64,000 bases of DNA. Origin: Bog-756 sp052326605 (GTDB lineage Bacteria > Actinomycetota > Acidimicrobiia > Acidimicrobiales > RAAP-2). Location: contig JBKQMB010000001.1 of the NCBI GenBank assembly GCA_052326605.1, forward strand, positions 3,833 to 67,832, given 5' to 3'. The position numbers and the translations under genes are program-made. Within the stretch, counting starts at the first letter, position 1, and every line of letters starts with the position of its first letter. This document shows, piece by piece, positions 50,788 to 59,276 of the stretch. The notes under the pieces were generated by a model, which did no database searches, had not been told where the DNA came from, and saw only the letters and a list, made by a program, of their open reading frames with translations.

Positions 50788-51410
50788 GCAGGAACCTCCG
50801 ATTGAGCGGCCAGCTCGGCACGTCGCTGCGCCTTGAGGGCCTGGGTGGCTTGTTGGATGGCGTGGGCCTTCTCCGGCATGGGGCAGAAGCTCTGGGCCCA
50901 GTGCTCGGAGACGGACAGGAGGTCGATGGCGGACATGACGTTGATCATCATGCCGTTGGCGAAGAAGCAGCGGAGGTCCTCGTCGGGGAGGTGGGTGCGG
51001 TCATGCGCCAGCTCCCACAGCATCTCGAAGGTGCGGCGGCAGGTGCGGGCGATGTCGGGATCCCCCGGAGCGGCGGCGAACCCGTGCAACTGGACCTGGA
51101 GGATCTCGGGGTCCTGCATGAGCTCGAGATAGGCGACGCCCATGGCGTCCAGCGCCGCGTGTCCCTCGAGACCCGCGCTGGCGCGGGTCATAGCCCCGAT
51201 GATCCGGTCGGCCACCAGGTCGTAGGTGGCCAGGAAGAGGTCCTTCTTGGTGCCGAACAGACGGAACAGGTAGGGCTGGGAGATGCCGGCCCGGGTGGCG
51301 ATGGCATCGGTCGACGTCCCCGCGTAGCCGGAGCGGGCGAACTCGGAGATCGCTGCGGCCAGCACGGTCGTGCGGCGCTCGTCGGCTGTCTGGCGGGTCG
51401 AGACCATCAT
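50784..51410 (-). CDS. TetR-family repressor of the MFS exporter operon
   Basis: Protein of 208 residues. HTH in TSTDAIATRAGISQPYLFRLFGTKKDLF (about residues 32-59). The ligand domain is helical. It is the first gene of a two-gene operon with the exporter and lies directly downstream of a palindromic operator, consistent with autoregulation. Confidence 0.9.
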   Translation of the reverse strand: MMVSTRQTADERRTTVLAAAISEFARSGYAGTSTDAIATRAGISQPYLFRLFGTKKDLFLATYDLVADRIIGAMTRASAGLEGHAALDAMGVAYLELMQDPEILQVQLHGFAAAPGDPDIARTCRRTFEMLWELAHDRTHLPDEDLRCFFANGMMINVMSAIDLLSVSEHWAQSFCPMPEKAHAIQQATQALKAQRRAELAAQSEVPA

Positions 51411-51416
51411 GTGATC

Positions 51417-51446
51417 ATTGTGAGTGGTTACTCACTACCTTGTCAA
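51417..51446 (-). promoter_or_regulatory. Promoter and operator of the TetR-MFS operon
   Basis: On the minus strand TTGACA (51446-51441) and CACAAT (51422-51417) are spaced by 18 bases. Between them lies the perfect palindrome GTGAGT-GGTT-ACTCAC (51420-51435), which overlaps the -10 box. Binding would block RNA polymerase. Confidence 0.75.
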
Positions 51447-51485
51447 GTAGGTGTGGAAAGGGGCTACCCGCGCTAGCGTCCCACC

Positions 51486-52913
51486 ATGAACGGCGACCGG
51501 CTCCTACCGGACGGGGACGGGTCGCTGGTGGACACCGTGCTGGTCTCCAATCGCGGGCCCTTCGCCTTCCACCTCGAGGATGGCCTACCGGTGCCCGGGG
51601 CTGCCGGCGGCGGGCTGGCCGGGTCGCTGCATCCGATGGTGGCAGGCAGCGGGGCCACCTGGGTCGCCTCGGCGCTCAGCGAAGCCGACCGGGTGGCGGC
51701 CCGATCGGGGTTGATGACCGACGACGGCCTCCGCATCGAACTGGTCGACGCCGACACCGACGTCTACAACATGGCCTACAACGTCGTGTCCAACGCCACG
51801 TTGTGGTTCTGCCACCACCATCTCTTCGATTCCGCCCGCCGGCCCCGCATCGACCGGCGCTGGATGGAGGCCTGGGAGGCCTACCGCCAACTGAACCGGG
51901 TGTTCGCAGAGCGCGTCGCCCAGGTGGCGCCCGAGGGCGCCAGGGTCCTCGTCCAGGACTACCACCTCGCCCTGGTGGGGTCGGAGCTCGACCGTCTGCG
52001 GCCCGATCTGCGCACCGCACACTTCACGCACACCCCCTTCGCCGATCCGTCGGTCGTGCGGATGCTCCCCACCGCGGTGGCCACCGAGCTCCTGTCGGGC
52101 ATGGCCAGGTTCGGCGCCTGCGGGTTCCACACCGAGCGCTGGGCGGCCGCCTACCGGGCCGGCCTGGCCACACTGGCACCAGCCGGTGGGGGCCAGGGGC
52201 CGGCGAACCCGACGTTTGTCTCGGCCCTCACGGTCGACCCGGTCCGACTCAAGGCGGAGGCCGGTGATCCGGCGGTGGGGAGGGCGCTGGCCCGCATCGA
52301 CGAGCTCGTGGGGGGTGCCGATCGCCAGGTGATCGTCCGGGTGGACCGGATGGAGCTGTCGAAGAACCTACTCCGGGGGTTCTGGGCCTTCGAGGAGCTG
52401 CTCGAACAACAGCCCCAGCGCCGTGAGCGGGTGGTGTTCGTGGCGCTGGCCTACCCCACCCGCCAGGGGCTGCCCGAGTACCTCGCCTACCAGAACGAGG
52501 TGGAGTCGACTGTGGCCCGGATGAATGAGCGTTGGGCCACACCCGGATGGACGCCGATCGTTCTCGAGGTGGAGGACAACTACCACCGCTCGCTCGCCGC
52601 CCTCTCGCGGTATGACGTGCTGCTGGTGAATCCGGTGCGCGACGGGTTGAACCTGGTGGCCAAGGAGGGCCCTCTCCTCAACACCCACGACGGCGTCCTG
52701 GCCCTTTCGCGCGAGGCGGGCGCCTTCGATCAGCTCGGGCCCAGTGCCCTGGAGATCAACCCCTTCGACGGCCCGAACACTGCTGCGGCGTTGGCGCGCG
52801 CGCTCGACATGCCCCGTGACGAGCGCGCCTCACGGGCCGACGCGCTCCGCCGGGTGATCCTGTCCCGGCAACCGGCGGACTGGCTGGAGGATCAGCTCAG
52901 AGCCGCCCGTTGA
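51486..52913 (+). CDS. otsA: Trehalose-6-phosphate synthase (GT20)
   Basis: Transfers glucose from a nucleotide donor to glucose-6-phosphate; 475 residues, the usual length. Visible: VLVSNRGPFAF at the start, VLVQDYHLALV, HFTHTPF, VRVDRMELSKNLLRGFWAFEELLE, LVNPVRDGLNLVAKEGPLLN (donor site) and the C-terminal helix LEDQLRAAR. The matching phosphatase gene is convergent just downstream, so the pair makes trehalose. No operon partner precedes it. Confidence 0.92.
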   Translation: MNGDRLLPDGDGSLVDTVLVSNRGPFAFHLEDGLPVPGAAGGGLAGSLHPMVAGSGATWVASALSEADRVAARSGLMTDDGLRIELVDADTDVYNMAYNVVSNATLWFCHHHLFDSARRPRIDRRWMEAWEAYRQLNRVFAERVAQVAPEGARVLVQDYHLALVGSELDRLRPDLRTAHFTHTPFADPSVVRMLPTAVATELLSGMARFGACGFHTERWAAAYRAGLATLAPAGGGQGPANPTFVSALTVDPVRLKAEAGDPAVGRALARIDELVGGADRQVIVRVDRMELSKNLLRGFWAFEELLEQQPQRRERVVFVALAYPTRQGLPEYLAYQNEVESTVARMNERWATPGWTPIVLEVEDNYHRSLAALSRYDVLLVNPVRDGLNLVAKEGPLLNTHDGVLALSREAGAFDQLGPSALEINPFDGPNTAAALARALDMPRDERASRADALRRVILSRQPADWLEDQLRAAR

Positions 52914-52998
52914 GCGCGTCGGCGGCCCACCGGTACGCCTCGGGCGCCCCGGGAAAGGCCCGCCGCGGGACCGGTGCGCCTCGCCCGCGATGCGCTGC

Positions 52999-53859
52999 TC
53001 ACCCCCGGTTGGCGGGGGACGGTGACTCGGCCAGCCACCGGAGCAGGCCGAGTGCCTGGCGCGGACCCGAGACCACCACGTCGGCCGCCTCGGCCACCTC
53101 GGCCGGCGTCTCGTCGTCGACGACGGCGACGGCGACCGTAGCCATCCCGCCCACCGAGGACATGCGGGCCAGTGCGCCGAAGGCGGGCAGGTCCCCCAGG
53201 TCGTCGCCGAAGTAGCACGCAGCCGAGCATCCGGTGATCAGCCGCTCGATCGCCGTCCCCTTGTCCACGGGCAGAGGAGGCCGCAGCTCGATGGACATCC
53301 GACCCGGATGAGCCGACAGTCCTGTGCGTCCGGCCTCGGCCACCACCCGGGCGTCGGCCCACGCCGCGGCGTCCGGTGCACGACGCCAGTGGACGGTGAC
53401 GGCGACACCTTTCGATTCGACCAGCACCCCCGGGGGGGCGTCGGAGCGGATCCGCTGCGCCACGTCGCCGACCACCGACCTCCATCGCTCGGCGGCCGGA
53501 TCGAGTGCGACGCTGCCGTCCCCCCGCGCCCACTCGAGGCCGTAGAGGCCCACCAGCCGGGGCGCACGTCCTCGACCACCTGCACCCGCCGTCTCCGGCG
53601 AGGCCTCGGCACCGCGTCCGGCACCACCGAGCACGTCCCACAGGAACGACGCGGGCCGGCCGGACACCACCGCCATCACACCGAACCGGCGGGCCAGCAG
53701 GCCCACCACTTCCGCCGTTCCGTCGACCGGTCGCGCCCGGGCAGGGTCGTCCACGATCGGGGCCAGCGTGCCATCGAAGTCGGTCACGATGGCGGTGGTC
53801 GCCGGCTGCTCGAGCAGCGGGGCGACAGCACGGCGGACCTCAGGGGAAGGGGTGGGCAC
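52999..53859 (-). CDS. otsB: Trehalose-6-phosphate phosphatase (HAD family)
   Basis: HAD hydrolase of 286 residues. GTG 53859 is chosen for the GAGGAG five bases upstream. Motifs: TDFDGTLAPIVDDP (motif I, nucleophile Asp), VVSGRP (motif II), KGTAIERLI (motif III lysine) and YFGDDLGDLPAF (motif IV). A Gly/Glu/Ala-rich insert follows the VVSGR block. It dephosphorylates the OtsA product. Confidence 0.9.
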   Translation of the reverse strand: MPTPSPEVRRAVAPLLEQPATTAIVTDFDGTLAPIVDDPARARPVDGTAEVVGLLARRFGVMAVVSGRPASFLWDVLGGAGRGAEASPETAGAGGRGRAPRLVGLYGLEWARGDGSVALDPAAERWRSVVGDVAQRIRSDAPPGVLVESKGVAVTVHWRRAPDAAAWADARVVAEAGRTGLSAHPGRMSIELRPPLPVDKGTAIERLITGCSAACYFGDDLGDLPAFGALARMSSVGGMATVAVAVVDDETPAEVAEAADVVVSGPRQALGLLRWLAESPSPANRG

Positions 53860-53894
53860 GGGGACTCCTCTCGACCCGGTCGCCCGGTGTGCGA

Positions 53895-54497
53895 TCAGCC
53901 TGTCGACGTCCGCGCCGTGGCGGCAGTCGTTGTGGTCGCACTGGTGGGGCTGGCCAGATCGGGACCCACCACGACCACAACCTCGGCGGTGCCGATCGAG
54001 GTGATGGGTGCGGCAGTCGTGTACGGGACCACCGCAGAGGCGGGAAGATGGAGCGACTTCGCGATCTGGGTCGCCGCCTGCTCCTGGCCGGCCACGTAGT
54101 AGACGTGCGACGTCGGCACCTGAGCAGAGGCATTGACCGGTGGCTGCATGGCCCAGCCCCCCACCTGCAGCTGATTGGTCACGGTGGCTGCGGCCCCGCT
54201 GACCCGGGAAGCATTGGCCACCAGCACGGGCACGGAGCTGGGCGGGTGGGCAGTGGTCGTGGTCGTGGGGGACGATGGGTGCGTGGTCGTCGGGGTCGTC
54301 GACGCCGACCCGGTGGCCGACGTGGTGGCCGACGTGGTGGCCGACGTGGTGGCCGACAGGTGGGTCACCCGCAGAAGGAGCACGGTCGCCAGGACGAACA
54401 TCGCCAGCACGATCACCGCTCGCCCGATCGGGAACGCCCCACCTTGCCCCCCTGAGTGCGCCGAAGGCTGTTCGTCGAACTCGGAAGGGTCGTCCAC
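53895..54497 (-). CDS. LytR C-terminal-domain (LytR_C) membrane-anchored protein
   Basis: Protein of 200 residues from GTG 54497. One membrane helix (about 22-44), a Ser/Ala/Thr/Pro linker with SATT repeats, and an exported LytR_C-type domain (VPVLVANASRVSGAAATVTNQL...VYYVAGQEQAATQIAKSL...VVVVVGPDL). Such domains accompany LytR-CpsA-Psr cell-wall ligases; here the ligase is absent. The repeat linker is encoded by a 12-base tandem repeat at 54312-54357. Confidence 0.75.
   Translation of the reverse strand: MDDPSEFDEQPSAHSGGQGGAFPIGRAVIVLAMFVLATVLLLRVTHLSATTSATTSATTSATGSASTTPTTTHPSSPTTTTTAHPPSSVPVLVANASRVSGAAATVTNQLQVGGWAMQPPVNASAQVPTSHVYYVAGQEQAATQIAKSLHLPASAVVPYTTAAPITSIGTAEVVVVVGPDLASPTSATTTTAATARTSTG
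54312..54357. repeat. 12-bp tandem repeat in the LytR_C gene
   Basis: Nearly four copies of GTGGCCGACGTG encode the SATT repeats of the linker on the minus strand. Confidence 0.8.
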
Positions 54498-54644
54498 TGA
54501 GTGCCAGCCTGCCAACCTGGGGGGATAGAAGCAAGCGTTTCCGAACTGCCTCGCTTTCCCGTGCCAGAAACCGGGGTGGGAGCCTCGGCTCCCCGCCCAA
54601 CACCCGTACAATGTGGCCGGCACCCGGTTCGTCCCGGGGGCCGT

Positions 54645-54720
54645 GCCGGTGTGGCGCAGTTGGTAGCGCAGACGACTTGTAATCGTCAGGTCGTGGGTTC
54701 GATTCCCACCGCCGGCTCCA
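54645..54720 (+). tRNA. tRNA-Thr (anticodon UGU), CCA encoded
   Basis: A full cloverleaf of 76 bases. The 7-base acceptor stem is GCCGGTG / CGCCGGC, the anticodon loop is CTTGTAA (TGT), the T-arm contains GTTCGATTC, and the CCA end is encoded at 54718-54720. Insertion-element remnants begin within about 125 bases of its 3' end. Confidence 0.95.
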
Positions 54721-54844
54721 TATAAGTCCAGTTCAGAGCATTTTATCCTCTCCGGCAATTCGTTGGCAAGCTAAAACCCAACAGCCGACCCAACAACATG
54801 AGAGGCGACATGGCTGTGAAATTCCGGTTCATGCTTTCCACTGT

Positions 54845-54923
54845 GGCTCCGGCTCCTGGTTGACACTTTCCGGACGCGGCTCCGGTACCTGGGCGACAGT
54901 GGCTCCGGTACCTGCTTGACACC
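54845..54923. repeat. Three copies of a 23-bp repeat at an IS481-type element end
   Basis: GGCTCCGG(C/T)(T/A)CCTG plus a variable TTGACAC-like end occurs at 54845, 54878 and 54901, the last two directly joined. They sit ahead of a transposase fragment at 55010 and probably are transposase-binding sites of the element end. Confidence 0.6.
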
Positions 54924-54933
54924 TCACGCCTGA

Positions 54934-55602
54934 TCAGGGTCCACCCGGTGCCTCAAGCCACCTCCTTTGCTGTGGAGAGTCACGTCCACAGATGCCAAGG
55001 AGGCCGCAGATGCTGGTGGAGTTGGGACTGGCGGAACAGCGTGACAAGGCAGTGTGTGAAGTCCCCGACGGCACCACCGTCACCGACGTGGCCCAACGCA
55101 ACGGCGTGACCGCAACCAACGTCATCCCACGACGACCGGCGATCGAGAGGGCAACGTCTTCGCAAGTCCGTCCTGTCCGCTCGGCGGCGAACCTGACGTA
55201 GATGAGGAGTGCATAGAACGAGTACGCCCAGAGATCGTCGGCCTGCCACCATGCGGCGTCATCGAAGAGGTCCGGATAGACGCCGCCATGGAACATGGCA
55301 GCGGCAGAGATTGCGTACTTGCTCTTGTGACGCTCCGTCTTGCCGGAGAACGGGCGCTCTGGGAGCAGTCGCTCCCGGAGCTTCTCGCAGTCGATCGGAT
55401 CAGTCGCCGTGGCGCCTGCTTCGTCGATGGCGTCGGAGGCGAGTTCGAGGAGCTCTTCGGCGGGGAAGGTGTTGCTCCGGATGCGTAGGACATCGAGCTT
55501 CGCGAGGATTGTCTCGGGCTCATCGCCACTTGCCAGGCCGGCCAGGGCGATCCGTATGGCATCGGTCCGAACCTCCGGAGTTGGCTGCTTGTTCGGCGCC
55601 AT
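54934..55602 (-). pseudogene. Uncharacterised protein whose 3' end is replaced by IS481 sequence
   Basis: The N-terminal ~155 residues (EVRTDAIRIALAGLASGDEPETIL... YSFYALLIYVRFAAERTG) read as a normal protein of unknown function, likely helical. From about base 55130 down, the frame runs antisense through the IS481 transposase fragment (residues VTVVPSGTSHTAL... are its complement). The gene was cut by the insertion and has a foreign tail. It lies 3' of the antitoxin promoter on the opposite strand. Confidence 0.55.
55010..55130 (+). pseudogene. IS481-family transposase N-terminal fragment
   Basis: From ATG 55010 the frame reads MLVELGLAEQRDKAVCEV, then DGTTVTDVAQRNGV, the N-terminal HTH of IS481-family transposases. 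It is cut at about 55130, with the catalytic domain missing. The element repeats lie just upstream at 54845-54923. Confidence 0.7.
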
Positions 55603-55726
55603 CGTCCCACCGGTAGATCGACGTGGTGACGGTTGCAGATATCGACCTTGACCGGCGGTCGGAGACCGTCGCAGGCCCGGTTCCGCGGCATGCCCTATGT
55701 CGCCTGCCCGCGATGGCCTTTCGAAG

Positions 55727-55743
55727 TGCTAGCATTGCTAGCA
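55727..55743 (+). promoter_or_regulatory. Operator of the toxin-antitoxin pair
   Basis: Two 8-base palindromes, TGCTAGCA (55727-55734 and 55736-55743), separated by one T, immediately precede the antitoxin RBS (AGAGGTGG, 55743-55750). Such repeats are typical binding sites for FitA/VapB-type antitoxins. Confidence 0.65.
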
Positions 55744-55755
55744 GAGGTGGTCGTG

Positions 55756-56001
55756 GTGGCAGCGGTGAGCATCCGAAACTTGGACGACACGGTGCGAGAA
55801 CGGTTGCGGGTTCGGGCTGCTGCCCACGGTCGGTCGATGGAAGCAGAGATGCGTGCCATCCTCGTCGAGGCGGTGCGGGAGCCAGACGATGACGAGGGCC
55901 TCCTCGGTGCGCTTGCGGCCCGCTTCGGTGAGCTCGGAGGTGTCGATCTGGATCTTCCGTCCCGGACCGCACCGCCCAGCGCTATCGACTTCACAACGTG
56001 A
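55756..56001 (+). CDS. FitA/VapB-like antitoxin (ribbon-helix-helix)
   Basis: Protein of 81 residues from GTG 55756. The N-terminal RHH motif reads VSIRNLDDTVRERLRVRAAAHGRSMEAEMRAIL. It binds DNA and neutralises the PIN toxin. The C-terminal part (about 45-81) is the toxin-binding tail ending PSAIDFTT. The toxin gene overlaps its stop (GTGA at 55998-56001). Confidence 0.85.
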   Translation: MAAVSIRNLDDTVRERLRVRAAAHGRSMEAEMRAILVEAVREPDDDEGLLGALAARFGELGGVDLDLPSRTAPPSAIDFTT

Positions 56002-56417
56002 TCGTCGTCGACACCGACGTCGTCTCGGAGTTGATGAAGGTCGAGCCCTCAGCTGCGGTCAGGGGGTGGGTGGTCGCGCAGAATCCTCATGAGCTACGGA
56101 TTACGGCAATCACCGTGGCCGAGATCCTCTACGGCATCGAGCGACTTCCCAAAGGCAGGCGGAGGACCGCGCTGCGTAAAGGTGCGATGGACATATTCAG
56201 CCGGTTCACCGAGGACGTCCTACCGTTCGATGCCGCCGCAGCGACGGTCTATCCGGAGATCGTCGACCATGGCGACCGTCAAGGGGCGCCGATCAGCGGA
56301 TACGACCCACAGATCGCTGCGATCTGCCGGGCCCATGGCGCACGTCTGGCTACGAGAAATGAGAAGGACTTCGCCAGCGTTGGCGTTGAACTCGTCAACC
56401 CTTGGTCGCCCGGATAA
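55998..56417 (+). CDS. PIN-domain ribonuclease toxin (VapC/FitB type)
   Basis: RNase toxin of 139 residues from GTG 55998. Acidic metal-binding residues are in VVDTDVVSEL (D5, D7), TVAEILYGIE (E near 42) and the later GYDPQIAAICRAHG/LATRNEKDF segments. It is coupled by GTGA overlap to the antitoxin. Acts on RNA in the cytoplasm (family knowledge). Confidence 0.85.
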   Translation: MIVVDTDVVSELMKVEPSAAVRGWVVAQNPHELRITAITVAEILYGIERLPKGRRRTALRKGAMDIFSRFTEDVLPFDAAAATVYPEIVDHGDRQGAPISGYDPQIAAICRAHGARLATRNEKDFASVGVELVNPWSPG

Positions 56418-56599
56418 CTGCCACGCATCCCGCTTCTTGAGTCCCAGGACCATTGATGTGGGGCACCCGCACAACGATCTGCTGGGGCATTTCCCTACGC
56501 GATCGGCCAGAAGACAGATAGCGCCGCTCTAGGTAGGCTGCGCCCATCGAGGGCGTTGGTGCTCAGGTCACGCTGGGCCCCGTGGACAAGGAGGCGGTT

Positions 56600-57169
56600 G
56601 TGGACAACATCGCACTTATGAGGCAGGTCATTTCCAGTACGGACAAGGTCGTCAAGGGTACCGATGCCTCGCAACTCGGTCTCCCATCTCCCTGTACGGA
56701 GTGGACAGTTCGAGACGTGATCAACCACATCATCGGTGGATCGACCATGTTCGCTGTCTGCGTCGAGGAGGGTTCGGTACCTGACGACCTTCTCGGCAAG
56801 CTCATGGGCGGCGACAACCTTGGTGACGACTATGTGGGGGCGTGGGAGTCTGCCTCATCCCGAGCCATTGCCGCTTTCGAGGCACCGGGTGCACTCGACA
56901 AGATGGTGAAGTTGCCCTTTGGCGAGATGCCTGCTGGCGTCGCCTTGAACATCGCCGTGTTCGACGTTCTGACCCACGCCGCCGACATCGCGAGCGCCAC
57001 CAACCAGACAATCGAGGACACGGCGCTCGTCGAGACTGCGCTGGAGGTCGGTCACCAGATGGTCGGCCCCGATCTTCGTGTGCCCGGAGTCTTCGACCCC
57101 GAGCAGCCAGCACCGGAGGACGCCACACCTACCGTGCGACTCCTCGCCTTTGCTGGACGTAAGGTCTGA
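56600..57169 (+). CDS. TIGR03086-like mycothiol-dependent (MDMPI/DinB) family protein
   Basis: Helical-bundle protein of 189 residues from GTG 56600, chosen for AAGGAGG six bases upstream. Features: LPSPCTEWTVRDVINHIIGG (the family pattern near residue 29-48, with metal His) and FDVLTHAADIA (second His). Actinobacterial MDMPI proteins are mycothiol-dependent isomerases or transferases; the substrate is unknown. Confidence 0.8.
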   Translation: MDNIALMRQVISSTDKVVKGTDASQLGLPSPCTEWTVRDVINHIIGGSTMFAVCVEEGSVPDDLLGKLMGGDNLGDDYVGAWESASSRAIAAFEAPGALDKMVKLPFGEMPAGVALNIAVFDVLTHAADIASATNQTIEDTALVETALEVGHQMVGPDLRVPGVFDPEQPAPEDATPTVRLLAFAGRKV

Positions 57170-57269
57170 TCGAGTTCAGCATCCGCTCGAACGAGCGATC
57201 AGCCTGACGGGCTCGTGTGTGCGCCCGTATGGGCGCGCTATCTCCATATCCCATGCACAAGGAAGTCTC

Positions 57270-57608
57270 ATGATCTCGATCGTCGCGAAGTTCAACGTGC
57301 TCCCCGAATGCAGCGACGCGTGGATCGATCGCATAAGCGACTTCACTCAGGCCACTCGCGAGGAACCAGGCAACCTTTGGTTTGAGTGGTCCCGTAGCGT
57401 CGAGAACCCCGATCGGTTCGTTCTCATTGAAGGATTCCGCGATGCTGATGCCGGCGCTGAGCACGTCAACTCTGAGCACTTCAAAGAAGCCATCCGGCAG
57501 GCACCTTCAATGCTGGTCAACACCCCGGAGATCCTGTACGCGGAGATCCCGGGGACGGAGTGGTCCCTCCTGGCGGAGATGTCGGTTCCAGATAGCGGCT
57601 CGGCTTGA
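57270..57608 (+). CDS. ABM (antibiotic biosynthesis monooxygenase)-like protein
   Basis: Small ferredoxin-like-fold protein of 112 residues from ATG 57270 (AAGGAAG upstream). It has MISIVAKFNVLPE, REEPGNLWFEWSRSVENPDRF and HVNSEHFKEAIRQAP. ABM domains catalyse cofactor-free oxygenation or other small-molecule reactions; the reaction here is unknown. Confidence 0.8.
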   Translation: MISIVAKFNVLPECSDAWIDRISDFTQATREEPGNLWFEWSRSVENPDRFVLIEGFRDADAGAEHVNSEHFKEAIRQAPSMLVNTPEILYAEIPGTEWSLLAEMSVPDSGSA

Positions 57609-58003
57609 CGTTTGCGGTCCGGTCGTTCCCCCCGGACCTGATCCCTCGCGAACGGACCTCTGACGGACGGAGACGGTCCCCCGGTGTGCGTTTAGCCACG
57701 GTCGATAATCGCCCCACTCCCATTGTTCGGGGGCAGCCGGTGTCGAGTGGCGAGGTGAGATTGGGGGACACCTCTGAGTATCGGCGCATGGAACTCGGGT
57801 AACCGCGTGGCTGGCCGCCCGGCGAGTCCTAGGTAGACGTCACACTCGGCTTCTGTCCGCCGATTGAGGTGCATGGACCAGTGGCCCACCTCGGACCGCG
57901 TGGAAGAAGCAATCCTGACGGGACCGTCCTCTAGTCCACCCCGCTTCGACTCCTGTCCCAGCATGCAGGTCCTCAGAACGTTGTCCGACCGGTGAAGGAG
58001 CAG
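57609..58003. other. Intergenic region without a supported gene
   Basis: No open frame with a family signature or RBS on either strand, and no repeat was seen. Confidence 0.45.
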
Positions 58004-59011
58004 TCACGATTCGAGCGCAGGACCCAGCATCGCCGCCGCGAACCGGAAGGCACCCGACGAGTACACGTTGCACACAGCGAAGTATCCCTCAATGGTCGTG
58101 TCCCCGGTTGGACAGAAGTGCACTCCGTCCGGCGCCCGAATGACGTTCGTGCCCGAGGGCCCGGTGCAGGGCTCGATGGGAAGGCAAGGGAGCGTCCACG
58201 TGAATGCCCCGTTGGCCATGACGGCCAGGCCGGCATCGACGTAGGTGACCCCGGTGTTGGCCGCCGCCACCGAGGCGTAGAGCCGGTTCAGGTTGGCGAC
58301 ATTCGGGTTCGCAGCCGACGACGCGTCGAAGGGAATGCCGATCAGGAACACCTCCGTCCCGTACGGACGAAAAATGTCAATCGCCGTCTGAACGTCGCTT
58401 TTATACTTTGCGTAGTACCCCGGTGATCCGATCGGATCACCCGCCATGCACGGGGTGAAGTTCTCACCGCTGAATTCGAGGACTACGGCGGTCGGCTGCC
58501 AGGAGGCCGCGTCCGAAACCATGGCCTGGAAGAAGTCGCACACGGCTAGACCGCCGTATGTCCGAACGAGAGCGGAGGCGCCGGCTGCATTGGCGAGGAA
58601 TGTGAAGTCCGGGCCGGCCTCCATGCCCAGCGAGTCTCCGTAAAGGGCAATCCTGGGCGGCCCTGGCGGCGGTAGGCTCGCCACAGATCCAGCGAATGCG
58701 GCGTCCCCGAAGCTGAAGATCCCACCGTCGGAAGCCACCTCCCAGTACCCCCTGCCGTCGGGCGTGGCCGCCATGCCCACCACCGGCGCGGTGAGGTGCT
58801 GGCCGCCCATCGACCCGTAGAACCCGGCCTCCCCGAAGCTGAAGATCCCACCGTCGGAAGCCACCTCCCAGTACCCCCTGCCGTCGGGCGTAGCCGCCAT
58901 GCCCACTGCCGGGTGATCCAAGATCCTGCCTGCCGCCACTCCAGCCGGAGCGATGGCGCACACGCTGCCAATTACAGCCGTGATGACAGTGACACGTACC
59001 CACTTGATCAC
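58004..59011 (-). CDS. Secreted SGNH/GDSL-like hydrolase with two N-terminal surface repeats
   Basis: Exported protein of 335 residues from GTG 59011 with a signal sequence (WVRVTVITAVIGSVCAIAPAGVAA). Two repeats of about 42 residues follow: PAVGMAATPDGRGYWEVASD...GGIFSFG. These repeats are very common in Acidimicrobiia surface proteins (from memory). The hydrolase domain has IALYGDSLGMEA (nucleophile Ser in GDSL-type block I) and a late DGVHF (catalytic Asp-x2-His). The substrate, probably an esterified glycan or lipid, is unknown. The DNA of the repeats is almost identical. Confidence 0.75.
   Translation of the reverse strand: MIKWVRVTVITAVIGSVCAIAPAGVAAGRILDHPAVGMAATPDGRGYWEVASDGGIFSFGEAGFYGSMGGQHLTAPVVGMAATPDGRGYWEVASDGGIFSFGDAAFAGSVASLPPPGPPRIALYGDSLGMEAGPDFTFLANAAGASALVRTYGGLAVCDFFQAMVSDAASWQPTAVVLEFSGENFTPCMAGDPIGSPGYYAKYKSDVQTAIDIFRPYGTEVFLIGIPFDASSAANPNVANLNRLYASVAAANTGVTYVDAGLAVMANGAFTWTLPCLPIEPCTGPSGTNVIRAPDGVHFCPTGDTTIEGYFAVCNVYSSGAFRFAAAMLGPALES
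58704..58906. repeat. Two 77-bp direct repeats with one mismatch
   Basis: Copies at 58704-58780 and 58830-58906 encode the VGMAATPDGRGYWEVASDGG blocks. Only one base differs (58766 G versus A in the second copy), so the duplication is recent or kept identical by gene conversion. Confidence 0.9.
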
Positions 59012-59276
59012 GGGCCAAGTGTGGCAGACACGCGAAACAGCCGGCACGCGGCACCGAGCCTGCTCACGAGAGACGTCGGCGTACCCACCAGAAGCCGAGC
59101 CCCGCCAGCGTCAGCGCGAGCAGGACGAAGATCGCCGCCTGTTCCCATTGGAAGGGCTAGTACCGGCTGGCGGCTTGGTCCATCAGGATCGCACGCGGGT
59201 GAAAGCTGGCGACGCACCGCTGTATCGCATGCACCATCGCCGAACCGAACTGGCCCACCCAACCGGCATGAAGGGG

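Noticed and set aside
54498..54758. N-terminal extension of the LytR_C frame through the tRNA
   Set aside because: This is the common false extension antisense to a tRNA; GTG 54497 gives the normal protein.
59064..59156. Minus-strand 30-residue membrane-helix-like stretch (WEQAAIFVLLALTLAGLGFW)
   Set aside because: It has no start codon and follows an in-frame stop. It may be the tail of a lost gene, but there is too little to call.
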